A stretch of DNA of 64,000 nucleotides from Hyparrhenia diplandra (GCA_015847255.1 JADLZK010012239.1:124001-188000), one strand, 5' to 3'. Shown: positions 47,230-60,442, numbered from the stretch's first letter. Program-made: numbers and translations. Notes: generated by a model not told the origin, from the sequence alone.

Positions 47230-47463
47230 GGCCGTCCCCGCAATGGTTGGCTATTTGGCTATCTAGATGTGACGTGGGAAGGAAAAAAAAAGTAAGAGAG
47301 AGTAGTCACTAGCTATATCCAATAGTTAGACTATTTCACGTAGCTCAAGAAATGTGAGAGGAGCATGTGGGTCCAATAATATAAAATAGTCTTTGTTATT
47401 GTCTGTCACCTCCACGTCAGCCGACTACATAGATAGCACTAGCTATTACCATTGCAGACGCCC
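47230..47463. mobile_element. Tourist-like MITE upstream of NLR 3
   Basis: 234 bp flanked by TTA at 47227-47229 and 47464-47466. Inverted ends GGCCGTCCCCGCAATGG and CCATTGCAGACGCCC. No coding capacity. Confidence 0.75.
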
Positions 47464-47972
47464 TTAGCAGATCATTGTCCCTGGCCTTAACGTGTGTCAC
47501 AATCACAAAGAGCGAGGCGGCAAGAGTTAGCAACAAGTTGCACAAAAGAAAGAGGAAAACAACTCTCTGCTTCCTGCTCTGTGATATGTGTCGCTAGCAA
47601 ACTTCAGATCTAAAAGGCACCGGTAAACATGGCGTAAGTGGCCCTGCCTCGATGATTAACTGAGGCCCTATTTGTATCCATCCAACTAATGTTCACTGAA
47701 ATTTTAAAGGTAAACTTTAGCCACCTAAAAGTTCTCTCAGCTAAAATGATCTGAACTCTGAAGCAGGAGGGACGTACGTCGAGGAAATCGTGCGGCATCA
47801 GCGGGATATCTTCACGCCCGGTCGAGGTTGAACGACAATTAAACGATGGTATGGTGTGACCGTCAATCAAACAGAAATTAGCCAAGACAATAACAAAAGG
47901 AAGCAGGAGAGCGGTGAATAGGGAGCTTGGGCTCTTTCTATTACTTGAGTTTAGTTGATTACATCCCTCTCA
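47464..47972. other. Intergenic between MITE and Helitron
   Basis: No gene recognised. The sequence does not match the upstream tracts of NLR 1 or NLR 2. Confidence 0.4.
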
Positions 47973-48769
47973 TCTTACTATTATTAATTAGAGGCTCCAA
48001 TGAAGTCTTACTATTACTAATTAGAGGCTTCAATTAAGCCTCCACGTTAATTCTCACCGGATGCACCAGAAAAAAAGATAAATGCTAGAAATTCCCACGT
48101 TAATCGAAACATCTAGCCATCCAATCTAAAGACTCCAGCAACACGTAACCATTAGATCTATTTCCTCTTCTAGAAAATTACCCACCTATGCCATGGAGGA
48201 TACGTTGCACGGCCGCCAACAAATAGAGGCTAAAATCTAGGCATCCAGAAAATCTATGAACTCCTAGACTCCAAAACAGCTGACAATTTTCATCAAGCAT
48301 GTGAGCGCTTCAAAGGGATGCAGGAAAGAGCCTCCATCGGTGCTCCGACCACCAACATCTGGCTGTGCACCGACCACCGAAGTTTAAGCCAGCTGCATTG
48401 AGGGGGCGAAGGAGGTGCTTGAGCCAGCATCATGGGGATGCAAGTATGGACCGTGAGTGGGTGTTTGTCAATGCCGATTCCATCTACTTTGTGTCCAAAG
48501 AAGATTGATGGGGAGGCCAGCAGTACACGGTGCCAGGAATCAGCTCATCCATGTCAAGCATGGAAAAAAGATGAGTGGTACAGGAACACGCAGACCACCA
48601 TTGCCATGACAGCATTACGGACGTCCATGACATCTACATCAACATTCGCACTGACCGCATCTGGTATGTCCATCTTGCTAGATCTCATAATTATGATTAA
48701 ATTTCTTTATATGATGCACTAATTCTTTGGGCAATCTTGCTAGAACCCATAATAACAGTTTAATCTTCC

Positions 48770-49330
48770 TTCTATGGCATACCAGTTTTATAGTTAAACT
48801 TCGAGTGAGAATGTGAGATTTGACCATGAAAAGAAATTTGAGAAATCAAATCAAGAGTGACCGAGTATGGGATGCAATCTTTCTTTGTGGCAAATAAAGA
48901 AATCATGATATGACCTTATTGACCGCTAGGTATAATTTCATTTTAATTTTAATGTTCATTAATTAGTTTGAATAAATAAACCTTGATATAATCTTGATTA
49001 ACAATCAGGTATAATTTTTCACATTAACAATAATGTCATTATGGTTCTACTGTTTTGGCATGGTAATTAAAGTTTAAGTGAGATTGGACTGGGAAAGAAT
49101 TGTGAAAAAAAAATCAAAGCAAGAGTCACGGGGGTACAGGAGACAATATTTCTTGATTGTGGCAAAGAAATAAGTCCTGGTATCATCCTTATTGACCATT
49201 CTGTATAATTTTAATTTCAACTTTATTGTCCTTGGATGATTTGGAACAAAAAACTCTTGATATAATCATTATTGTCCATCAGGTATAGTTTTTTGTTTAC
49301 TTTAACAATAATGTCATTGGGTTAATTACA
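48770..49330. repeat. Tandem duplication inside the Helitron (a)
   Basis: Two diverged copies of about 280 bp, each with GGCAT(A/G), AAACTT/AAGTTT..AAGTGAGA, TTTGTGGCAAA, CTTATTGACC, CTTGATATAATC and AACAATAATGTCATT in the same order. Confidence 0.6.
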
Positions 49331-50317
49331 TCGAGTTTACATGCTAGATGCTAAAAAAATTAGGGACAATGACCTGATATAACACAATCTAATTAATGAT
49401 CCTACAAAGTTAAGGGGCAACGAACCATGGAGTAATCAAAAAAGGCTTCAATGGAAAACTGATGTGTTTTTTATAAAAGATAATTAAACTAATGTGTTTT
49501 TATAAATTATTGTCACCTTTATCGTTATGAAAGAAAATGCTTAATTAGGCCCCTAAGTTTGCATTCAAATTACTCATACATGGCATTATGATGTACCTAT
49601 TTATTTGGTACCTAAATCTGAAATACAAATTTCTGCCACTATTAAGTTACAATTATGCACAAAGTTAATTTCCACTAAATGGACAAGGGAAACATGTATA
49701 CATTAGAAAAAATATTTATTATTTTATAAGCTTATCATGCACAGAATATTATCCTCAGCAAGCCACAAAGTAATGACACTTAGCTTTCACTTTAAGTTAT
49801 ACTATAATATTCATGATAATAAATTTTGCAAACCATTATGTTTAAAGCATGATTAATCATTTTGATTGAAACATTATGTCATGTAAATTTTAAGCATTAT
49901 TTGTTTTTAACACTTTGAGTGCCACTGTGAGAACCAAGAGGGTAGAAAAGGACCTGGAATATTTTCTTAATAAATTAAAAATGAAAATTTGGAATAACGA
50001 CAAAAATAAGAATTAATATTTAAATAAACATGTGTATAAAATTCTACAACAACTAGATCAAATGTTGGAAGTTAAAAGATTTTAATGATATCCAATAAAG
50101 GAATGAAATAAAAGTTTATATACTATAAGTTTATGTTACAAAAACATTGAACCTAAAAATTATTACTCACGGAATTACTAGAAAAAAAAAAAAGAAATAG
50201 GACCTAAAATTCTTGCAGAAATCATAAACATTTGTCATCAAATCGGTAGACTATAATCACCATTGTAAAGATGTTGTATCTAAGCAATTAATAAGCTTAA
50301 AATTGGGGAAATTAAGG

Positions 50318-50703
50318 AATAAAAATTAGATTCATGTTTTCAAAATATAGTCTATAGGTATTAGCCGTAATAGTTTAACCAATGATCAACTATATGTATA
50401 TTGGAGATACGTTATGTTGCCATTTAATAAAACAATGAATATGGATGAAGAATACAAATAAATCAATAGTAGTTAGATTATCATAACCGATTATCCACTA
50501 TAGTGTACTGATGGAATAAAAATTAGATTCATGTCGTCAAAATATGGTCTATAGCTATAGCCATCTTAGTTTAACCAAATGATCAATTATATGTATATTG
50601 GAGATACGTAATGTTGCAACCTAATAAAACAATGGATATGGACGAAGAATACAAATAAATCAATAATTGTTAGATTATCGTAACTAAATATCCACTATTG
50701 AGT
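50318..50703. repeat. Tandem duplication inside the Helitron (b)
   Basis: Two copies of about 190 bp (from 50318 and from 50515), both starting AAAAATTAGATTCATGT and containing ATATGTATATTGGAGATACG and GAAGAATACAAATAAATC. Many substitutions separate them. Confidence 0.8.
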
Positions 50704-50813
50704 ACCGATTATAGCTATTATTTTAGAACATTAGTAAAGAGAAAAATAGTAATTTTTATTAATTAGTTGTCCTAAGGTTCAAACCCGTGCGATAGCACGG
50801 GTTGGTGAACTAG

Positions 50814-50928
50814 TATTTATAATCCCGGTGAGACTTAACTCTTAAGTAAACTAGGAGATCCTTATCGAAATTGGATTGCCCTTCAACAAACTCAATCTTT
50901 GTAAACTTAACCTCTTATCTCCTAACAC
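50814..50928. other. Short spacer between Helitron and CACTA element
   Basis: AT-rich, with no feature beyond the A/T Helitron target. Confidence 0.4.
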
Positions 50929-53130
50929 TACTACAGCATTGTACATTCTCTGCCGGGCTCAAACCCCCTTCCTTTGCTAAAAAACTGAACCGGCAGAACC
51001 AAAGCGGTAGTGATGTGGGTTTCAAAACACTACCGAGTCGAAACACCGGCGGTGATTTGAGGAGAGCGCCGTTGCATATCAAACCGGCACCGCGATCGTC
51101 ACCGAACACCGCCGGGTGATCCATCGGCCCGGCGGCATTTTTGATCCAAGCAACGCCGGTTCGAAGTCGGGCGGCGAGTTGATATTGAGAGCCTTCGTCG
51201 GGGCTTTAACGAACCGGCGAAATTAGAGAATAACACTATCGGGTTAGATTTTTCCCGATAGTGTATCGAAGAGCTAACAATGTCGGTGTACTTTGGACCC
51301 GTTAATGAACTTTATGTGAACATCGTCGGTTGATTTCAACCCGACAAAGCGTTATTAGAGTGGACACTATCGGTTGGTTAATGCAGCCGACGGTGCTCTT
51401 TCGTCATCGATGACGGTTTGTAATTCAAACCTACAGTGTTTGGTGTAGTTACACTACCGGGTTTGTTTGTCATTCACCGTCGGGCCCATGCCACCGGACG
51501 TTTTTGTTTTATTTTTTTTAATTTTTGAATTTATTCGTGGAATTCAGCTCTTTTAAATCTGAAAAATCATCCTACATTAATATCGTCAAAACATTATAGG
51601 ATTTAATGGTTATATACAACAAAATCCACCTAATGTTCTAGAAACTAAGCCTACATCAAATTCTAAAATAAGAAGACCAATGACCATAGACATAAATAAA
51701 AAGCATGACATCTTTCCAAGACTAATTAGCAGCAATTTCGGCAATCTTCATAACTATGTGGGGTGGCTTCTCTTCAATCTCCGGGGGCGGCTAGTTTGCA
51801 CCATTGTAGGCGATGACAGGTTTCACCTTCGGTGTTGTATTTTCTCGTAACAATTATTAGTGTAGCCTTGGACTTGAGCATAGCAATCTTCCCAAGTTAG
51901 ATAGATCCCCGCACGCGACCAACAAACACTACGTACCACGCCATGCTTGCCTATACATGTAACCAAAATAGGATGATAATGTTATGTTATTCATAAATGT
52001 TGTACAGTAAGCACAGACATATATTTAAAATATCCAAACTGTATTTCGAACAACACTAACTCATGAATTTCAACCACAATTCGAGCACTAGTATGTCATA
52101 CTTGAAATGACCATAATGTTTTAGAGCTAATTTGTTACTATAGATCGAGGAACCGTTTGAAAGCAAAATCTATGAATTTCAATCACAATTCGAGCACTAG
52201 TATGTCTTCAATCATCTTTGTAAATGACCATAATGTTTTAGAGCTCATTTGTTACTAAGGATCCGAACTGTTTGAAAGCAAAATCTATGAATCTCAATCA
52301 CAATTCGAGCACTAGTCTGTCTTCAATCATGTTGTAAATGACCATAATGTTTTAGAGCTCATTTGTTATTATGGATCCGGAACTGTTTGAAAGCAATATC
52401 TAAGTATAAAAGGAAAATAACAGGTTGCAGTTATCCACACGGGCATTTCAACGAACACCTCAAGGGCAGTGACCGACGCACTCACCAAGCTTCCGTGCGC
52501 CTCGTGCGCTCCTATCTTGTCTCGGAGGATTCGAGGAGGACAAGGTCGCAGTCGGTACGGCGCCGGGCGGTGAAGAGGAAGACGACGTGAGGCTGCGGAA
52601 AGCAGTGAGGTGTGGCGGCGGTCCTCCATCGGCGTGGAGGAAGACCAAGCGGGCAAGGCGAGGCTAGGACAGCGGCGAATTAGTTCTCATTCTCATAGGT
52701 AAAAACTCGAACACCTAAAGGGATCATTAGTTCTCACCGTGGAAGGGCAGAGAATGCCGGCGCGGCGTTGGGGACGTCGGAGTGGAGGAGCGCGGCGTGG
52801 GAGAACGCCGTCAAGCCTCGATTCCGCTGGAGCGGAACCATCGGGGATGCGGGAACGGACGGCCCGGGCGCGGCGTAGGGGATGACGAACGGTGACATGG
52901 GAGTTGATGGTGCTCCATTAATGAATCTGGTGCTCTTTCGGCGCTGGCGGGGTTCAAATGAATTGCCAAAATATCGCTCCGAGCCACTCACATATATATA
53001 TATCGGCAAGGCTGGTTTCGGCACGGTAGGGAACGAATGGCGGGAGGTTGAGATAGATTTGAAAATTTTCACCCCAATCCTAATCACTACCGGTTATTTA
53101 CCCGCAACCGGCAGTGCTATAGCAATGCTG
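50929..53130. mobile_element. CACTA-type element, non-autonomous
   Basis: Left end CACTACTACAGCATTG at 50929. Subterminal arrays of ACCGGCAGTG-like words fill 50950-51490 and recur at 53085-53115. The right end stops at AGCAATGCTG near 53128, which complements the CAGCATTG of the left end, but the last eight bases of the terminus are changed. The interior is anonymous, with a tandemly repeated AATTTCAATCACAATTCGAG block near 52080-52330. It shares the CCGGCAGTG words with the element at 22662, so the two are relatives. Confidence 0.65.
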
Positions 53131-53142
53131 CCACTTTATGGA

Positions 53143-54840
53143 CACTATGTAAAAAAAGGCCTCTACAGTCGCGTGTGGGCATCTACAGTCACGCACGGGC
53201 GCGTTTGCTAATTAGGGTCTCTAAATGTCTGACTTTATAGACATGTCCGTAACATGCGTCTGCAACAGGCTTTAATACAGACATGTTTTAGTGCGTCTCA
53301 AACTTTCCGTCTGTAGTAAAACCTTGTTACACACGCAGCGCCCGTCGCGAACGATACGGTCGTAGCGTTTTTGCGCGACCGTGGTCTACACGAGTATCTA
53401 CAAACATTATTATCTAAGAAGCAAGCGTATCTTTTGTAAACCTCACGGATCCGCGGCATTAGTAATCGATTGTACCGCGTCCAATTCTAGTAACGCCCGT
53501 AGCAAAGATACGATCAGTAGAAGCTTATTTGCCGCAGACCTTTTTACAAAGATGCGTGCGTACCAATGACGCGCATGTCGACACGCGTCGCGGCGTACCA
53601 TGCGCCTATAATCGCGGTACACGGCGCGAGGCGCCCAGCCAGCGACCCATCGTAAACCATTAGTAATATACGCACTGCGCGAATGATAGACGATCGTAAT
53701 ACGATCGGGTTTCTGAGACATGCGTCATGCCCGTGTACGTGGTTTTTTACGCACGTTCTGACGGCGTCGCGTAGTTTACCTATCTGTAGTTCCTTATCCC
53801 TTTTCACGGATGCTCCCTTTGTCACGCACGTCCGTAATTTTTGCTTAATTTACGGACACACTTTACTTTCGACCGTAGCGTGCGCGACTTCGGGACGCTT
53901 GTATCGGATGCTTTCGGCAGGCGACACCGAGACTACGAGGCGGGGTTCTGAGACGCATCGGAAACATTTGTTTTTAATTATTTAGATATTATAGACGGAT
54001 TCACGTGACAAAAATTATTCCGAAAACCTATGAGACGCTCGTCACAAACCCGGTTAGATTGGGCGGCTATGACACATTGACGACGAACTCCGAGGTGGCG
54101 GCGACGGTGTAGGGGCGGCGAGGGCAGCGTCGCCCGACTGGCGGCCGGCCGGAGGGCGGTGGCGGTAGGGGAGGTGGTGGCGCGGTGTGCGGCGGCAATG
54201 GGCGGGCGTGGTGATGGCGGGCGGCGCTAACGGGGCTTGGGCGGCGGCGGCGGTAGGGGGGACGAGAGAGGAACGAGATTATTTTCTTTATTGCTTGTCA
54301 CCCTAAGAGATTCTGCACCCCTTACTTATATAGCCCAGCTAGTAGGACTTGTAATCTAAGCAATCTCCCTAAGGTTTCCATATACGATTGGAATGCCTTT
54401 TACAAGCAATCTTTATTTATTTTCTAATAAGGGTTTTCCTTATATGATTGGAATATCCCTTGCACACCAAAAAGTCTTAAGATAATCCTAACTTGATGAC
54501 AAAGCGGAGACGGAGACGGGAAGGTGGAGGCGGCGGCGCGCAGAGGCGCCGGCCCCCTCTCGCCCACGCGCGCCCCCTTCCCTGGGGCGACCGTGGCCGG
54601 TTGGGCCCTCCTAGCCCACCCATGGCTGGCCCAATTCTGGTACATGACACGCCGTTAGCCGCGGTGGTCTATACTTATTTAGGTATTACGCGGACACGTT
54701 AAGATGGGTCTGCATCGTGTCGAGACTAGAGACGCCTCTACAAAAACCGAGACGTCAGATTAATGATAACGCCGCAGACGCGCCTACGACTTAGAACCGT
54801 CTCTGCAGACCAAAGCATTGGTATTATTAATACATATATA
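53143..54840. mobile_element. Second CACTA-like element, different family
   Basis: Possible left end CACTATGTAAAAAAAGG directly after the previous element. Repeats of CTCTACAGTCGCG, GTCTCTGCAGAC and AGACATG words lie in both orientations near 53150-53330 and 54690-54820. No transposase. 53300-53990 is rich in CpG. I could not find the complementary right terminus, so the class rests on the repeat arrays. Confidence 0.45.
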
Positions 54841-54889
54841 ATACATATACACAGGTCCGATCACAAACAAATGGCAGACGCCAGCGGCA

Positions 54890-54970
54890 TTGAAAATTCA
54901 TGTGTATCTCAAAAATTCATGTGTATCTCTTAAAATTCATGTGTATCTCTGAAAATTCATGTGCATATCA
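54890..54970. repeat. Short tandem repeat, 22-bp unit
   Basis: Four units of AAAATTCATGTGTATCTC(TT/TG), with small variants, between the CACTA-like element and the LTR of the gypsy element. Confidence 0.85.
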
Positions 54971-54989
54971 GAATGTTCTTCAAACAGAC

Positions 54990-55724
54990 ATACCCGGTTG
55001 TTCAGGGCACGCCACGCATTGTTTACAACACAAATAACACGATTAACATGCATGTATTCACCTGATCGTCATGCAACACGGGAAACAGAAGCAACTCACG
55101 ATTCATGAAACGAATACTCGCCTTCAGGGCTGATGATCTCTTCCATAACAAACTAGAGCTCTCTAATCTTCTAATCTCTAGAAACCCTAGTACTAAGCAC
55201 TCTCTCTAATTACAATGTACCTAAACTCTTAATAATACTGAAGACTAATGAATTTAGGGTTTCAGAGGGTAGCCCTGCCTCTTCTTTTATAGCCCCTTGG
55301 ATGAATCTCAGCCCTTGGATCAAACAGACTTGATTGGACGGACTAGATCTTCTCCATAGGTCGGTTGTAGGAAGATTCCAGAAGCTGGACACGTGGATCC
55401 TCCACAGGGTGCCGCGCGGCACGGGGGGCGTGCCGCCAGGCCCCCACCCCGTGGGGTCTACCCTCCGGCCTCTTCGAGCTTCATTCTTTTGTCATTTGTA
55501 CCCCTCGAAATTGTACTAATGCCCCGGATTTGGTCCTTTTCTTCCGTTTCTCATTTTCCTCTCTTTTTGACTCTTTTTCTCGGGGTTTTCGGGTTCTCCC
55601 CGCAAAAAAATGTGTATGCACCAAAAACTCGTGGAATTCATTAGTAATAATAATATTTATCTAGCATTGATCCTTAATTGATGATTTAAAACATATATAA
55701 ACTTGGTCAATAACTACCATCAAG
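54990..55724 (-). repeat. 3' LTR of a minus-strand Ty3-gypsy element
   Basis: On - it begins TTGATGGTAGTTATTGACC directly after a polypurine tract (AGCTTGGGGGAGCTT, 55726-55740). Its first 550 bp are homologous, in inverted orientation, to the complete LTR at 57391-58772, including the TATA-type GGCTATAAAAGAAG box near 55285-55300. Beyond the transcription-start region the two diverge, and the far end is not defined (truncated near the short tandem repeat). Confidence 0.7.
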
Positions 55725-55740
55725 AAGCTCCCCCAAGCTT

Positions 55741-57390
55741 AACTTTTGCTAGTCCCTTAGCGTAACAAAGGTGCACATAGAAATTCTATCCGGATATAAA
55801 ATAGTTTAACTTTCAAACTTACTCTTATCCTTTTCAACCATGGGGCTTTTCAAGCATTCACACATATCTTGGGTAATTGAAAGACGAACGATCAAGTGAG
55901 CACTATGTTTCAAATTCCTCCTTCAACTATCATACCCGAGTTTTTATAAATTTTCAAAATAAAACTCAGAGATTCATTGCATGACACTCTCTAATCACTC
56001 ATGTGTGGTATTTATGGATCCTCTCTATAACACTAATAAAGATATGCTCTCTTTCAAAGTAAACTCTCACTCTAAAAATTCAATGGCTTATGTGGACCTC
56101 ATAGGAGTGGCACTCTAAAAAAATTGGCATATTTGCAAAGATTATATTTGTAAGTCAAACAATGGATCTAAAGAGAGTTGAGTCATACAATCAAATCAAG
56201 AAGTGCATGTGTATGGAATATGGTGGAATATATATATATAGTGGCTAACCTAATTCTACTTTGCCTGTTTTGAGGAATAAACTCTCTCTCTTATTTTGAA
56301 TTTTAAGAACATAAAAGAAACATGGGCTGTCTTTTCTTTTTTTTTTTTTTTTTCATCAGAGAGGCGGGCATCTAAGTACCCATTGTTTTCATGTTGGACA
56401 CTTGTCCATTTTAATTCTCTTTTTTCTTATTTTTTTTGCATAGCCCCATGCTTCTCTTTTTACAACAACATAATTATAAGAGAGACAAATAAACTTTGGA
56501 GCATTTATTCACAAGTAACCTAAAGAAATATTTTTGGAGTGTTTTCTCCTAGTGTAGGAGCATAACACAATTTCTGATGGATGGAATGAAAATGGATGCG
56601 TACCCCCAGTGTAGGAATAGCATAATGATGCATATATATACAAGCGGATGGTGGAGTGTGTAGGTGATCTTGATTTTAAGAGTGTGGCAAACCTCTCAAA
56701 AGGTATACAACAAAGCTTGACAAACATCAAATCAAAGCAAATAGCATATGTGATTTGGAGGTTTTCCTAATTCTAAATATCAAACATTTGGCTCGGTAGG
56801 AAATTAAACACTCAGTCATGTAGAATCTCATCATGTAAGGATTTTCAATTTTTTCAAAAGATGAATCTCCAGGAATCTAGTCTCATTTAGAATAAAAAAA
56901 TAGCAGCTCAAACTATCTCATATCATATCCATCAATTACCTAGATAAAGATCAAGCATATGCAACCCACGGGTATCAAAGTGTAGAGCAAATTATCATGT
57001 CAAATTAAATTGTAACCCGTAGAAGAATTAAGCACTAGGCATTTCAGAGATTTGAGCATACTTAAAACATGAGACTCTACTCATGAACAAAGACTCTTAA
57101 AAACAAGATAATAAAGCAAACTAAAAAGCAAGCAAATTAAAACAAACTAAAGCAAACAAACTGAAATGACTAAAGCAAACTATGTTACACACTCTATTTT
57201 TGGGTTTTCATTTTATCATGCTTTGGAAAGAAAATCTATCAACTAATTTTTATTTGGTTTTCTGGTTTTTCACATTTTATGGTTTTTCTTATAAAAGCTC
57301 AAAAATAAACGCATAAATAAAATGAGTAAAGAAAACTTACCGACTGGGGGTCCTCCCCAAGCTAGCCGATGCAATCACCGAGGTGGTGGT
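55741..57390 (-). other. Noncoding 3' interior of the gypsy element
   Basis: AT-rich, with no conserved reading frame. It lies between the end of the ATHILA-type ORF and the polypurine tract. A tail of that ORF (from 57390, the PPPR stop region) lies at its right edge, on the far side of the inserted solo LTR. Confidence 0.5.
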
Positions 57391-58772
57391 TGTTGACGGT
57401 AGTTATTGACCACTTTTATATATGTTTTAAACCATCAACTAAGGATCAATGCTAGATAAATATTATTATTACTAATGAATTCCATGAGTTTTGGTGCACA
57501 CTTAGTTTTTACAGAGAACTCCGGAATATTCCGTAATATTGGAGAAAAGAGGAGAAATAGAGAAACAGAAGAAAAGGACCAAATCCGGGGCATTGGTATA
57601 AATTCCAAGGGTTCAAATGATGAAAGAATGAAGCTCGAAGAAGCCGGAGGCCAGATCCCATAGGGTGGGGCCGGGCGGCACCCCCGGTGCCGCTAGCGGC
57701 ACCCTCCCTAGGGCGCCACGTGTCCAGCCTTCTGGAACCTTCCCTCCACCGACCTATGGAGTAGATCTAGTCTGTCCAATCAAGTTGGTTTGATCCAAGG
57801 GCTGAGATTCATCCCCCCGGCCTATATAAGCAGGGGCAGGGCTCCCCCCTGAAACCCTAATTCATTAGCTATCTCATCTCATTGATTAGAGAGGGATCCC
57901 AATGTAAGGAACTCTCTCTTCCCAATATAGATCTAGGGTTAGACTTCTCAATGTAATAGATTAGATCTAGTTGAGAGTTAGGGAGAGCGGAGTTGTGCTC
58001 CGGTTCTGGAGAGTCTTCAGAGTTATGGTATGTCTTTGTATCTTCACTCTACAAGACTTATGCTTTGATATATATCTTCTCTAATTACTTTTATGCCTTT
58101 CATTTATGATTAGTATAGTTATTACTTTGCATAGGATCTCCACTCGCATCGAGTGCTCTAGTTATTCCGGTTAGCTAGAGTAGTAGTTAATAGTGTAGAC
58201 ATGGTGTCTAGACTAGAGGTTACTTGAGATTGCACCCAATCCCACGGATAGTTTGTGGTAGCCCCAGGTGGTGACAGCCCACGATGGCCGGCGTATTCCA
58301 CCACGTTTGGGTTGGTGTTTGTAGGACTTTAGTCAGAGCTTCCTAGCCCCCTTCTCACCCCTTTCTGTGGCTAGTGTTCTGATGTCCCGAAGTGTTATTG
58401 TGTGATTGCTATATCTATCCATACTTCAGTTACCTTAGAACCAAAGTATTAGAGAAGTAATTAGGAACCTTTGCCTCTCCCGTTGTCCTCTTGATTAGCT
58501 AAGCTATTCATTTATCATAGTATCCTTATAGACATGTTATTATTTTATGCTTTAGTATTTATAGCTTTACTTATCATTTATGACTTACCCTTACTTTAGT
58601 CTAGTTGGTTTACTAAGTTAGTAGATACATGATTGTGAGTTATTAGAATTCTTTACCATTAGCTTCCCTGTGGATACGATACCCTAGAATACTCCCCTAG
58701 GGAAAAGCTACATTGATGTTCTGTGCGCTTGTAGAATCTTCTTATTCTTATAGCACTTAAGAAACGTCAACA
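57391..58772 (+). mobile_element. Solo LTR of gypsy type, inserted in opposite orientation
   Basis: 1,382 bp with perfect inverted ends TGTTGACG..CGTCAACA and a perfect 5-bp target duplication GTGGT (57386-57390 and 58773-58777). The promoter box CCTATATAAGC is at 57821-57831. It belongs to the same family as the LTR at 54990-55724, but points the other way and lies within the 3' end of the minus-strand ORF, which it interrupts. Confidence 0.92.
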
Positions 58773-60442
58773 GTGGTGGTGGTGCAAGGTGCAGTTCCTC
58801 GAACAGATACATCCAGTTTGTCCTGCTCTCTTCATGGAATCTTTGGTTGTCTTCTCCTATCTGCTGCACTCTCTCTTGCAACTCCTGCGGACCTGTCTCA
58901 AGATGACCAATTCTAGTATCAAAGTTAGTCAAAATCTCACCTACATTCTCTCCTGGTGGTGGCTCCTGGCGAGGGTACTGAGGTGGATAATACTGATGGG
59001 TCTGATAAGGTGGTGACACATAGGGAATGTGATGTGGTTGCTGCTGGTGGAAAGGGAATGAACCTGGAAGGTTTTGTTCATAGGAGGGTGCTGTAGAGAA
59101 ATACATACGCCCTCCTTGCATACCACTAGGATCTCCATGCTCTTGCTCTTGATATTCATTAAAGTGTCCCTGGCCCCAAGATTCACCTTGGCCTCCCCAA
59201 GAAGTACTAGTAGAAGATTCTGATTGTTGGGGTATTGGCCATTCATCTCTCTCTGCTCCATGTGGTCTTGCTGGTCCAGGTTGCTCAAAACCATAAAACT
59301 CCTCAAATGCTGGAACAGATGAAGTGGGCTCTTGATAGTGAGGTTGTGGGTTTCTGGTGTGTCTAGCTGTGCTTCTCCCAAAGGATAGTCCTTCCTCCTG
59401 CAAGTCAAAGACAAAACTATCCACCACATACAACCCCATAGAAGGGTTGGGTAAGACATATTCATTAATGTAACCCTGATAAAACATGACAAATTGATTT
59501 CCATTCTTTTTAAGCAGGTGAGCATGATTGAAAAATTGATAACCACCAACAAAACGAGGTTCAACAATATATTCAATGGTAGTATTTTGCAACAAACCAA
59601 TATTAGTAGCAATACGAGTAATCCAAGATGTGCAAGAAATATTTCCTCTCTTCAAACTAGGCATGGCAATCCAATGAGCAACCATAAATTTGACAGGGAA
59701 ACTTTAATCTTTCTAATCATGGCATACAACAACTTCAATTCCTCTATTCTAACAATTCTAAGCCCATCTCTAGGAAAGAAAGTTATTGTCATCCATCTAT
59801 GCAAGAATCTCAAAGTGGGATGGTGAATTTCATCAGTGCAAGGTTTCTTTCTTGCCCTTAAAACTATGCCAGAAATGTCTAGCCAAAAGCTATCTCTATC
59901 AAAGCTTCTCAAAGCTAAATCAACATCAACATGGCCATAATCAGGAAAACCTAGCAATTGACTAAGTTGCATCCAATTCACATAAAATGATTTGTTAAAC
60001 ATTCTAAATGATACTCCATGTTCTAGCAACTCTAGGGTGCATAAAAATTCAGTAGTGAGTAGCCTACACCCTCTTTCATTTATTTCCCAAGCATCCCCCA
60101 ACCTATGCTCCTAAAAACTTCATTAAATTCTACATCCATACCGGTAGAAGCAAGCAATTCGGGGTCAATGATGGGTGTCAAGGTAAACTCTTTGTGCTTA
60201 AGTTTTCTATATGTAGCCATCTCTTCATGACTAATAAAATGGATATCTTTGATATTCAAGAGAGAAAGAGGCTCACCATGGGGTTGTTGAGAGGAAGATC
60301 CTCCCATGGAAGGTCTTGGTGAATCAAGGTCCATCTCGGAGTGTGCTTGGTGTGAGCTTCCTCTTGACCTACTCCTTGTCACCATGAATGAGAGGGATTT
60401 CCAACCCTTCATGGCTCCTTGCTGCAAGAAATTTCTCCACAA
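58773..60442 (-). pseudogene. ATHILA-type extra ORF of a Ty3-gypsy element
   Basis: Three overlapping frames on - (60442-60080, 60101-59652, 59685-58773) form one broken protein of roughly 550 codons. Signs of the ATHILA ORF family: GCRLLTTEFLCTLELLEHGVSFRMFNK, NWMQLSQLLGFPDYG and LRFLHRWMTITFFPRDG. Then a Pro/Gln/Tyr-rich stretch (HQYYPPQYPRQEPPPGENVG) and a short coiled coil near the C-terminus. Its last codons are split off by the solo LTR at 58772. In Athila/Tat elements such an ORF is extra to gag-pol and its role is not settled; here no pol accompanies it. Confidence 0.75.

Larger units (their letters stand above)
47973..50813 (+). mobile_element. Non-autonomous Helitron
   Basis: Starts TCTTACTATTATTAATTAGAGG after an A and ends CTAG before a T, the A|TC..CTRR|T rule of Helitrons. 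A 9-bp hairpin (AACCCGTGC, loop GATA, GCACGGGTT; 50782-50803) lies 10 nt before the end, as required. No Rep/helicase. A near-repeat of the 5' end occurs at about 48009. 48240-48700 is GC-richer and may be captured host DNA, but I recognise no exon. Confidence 0.8.
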
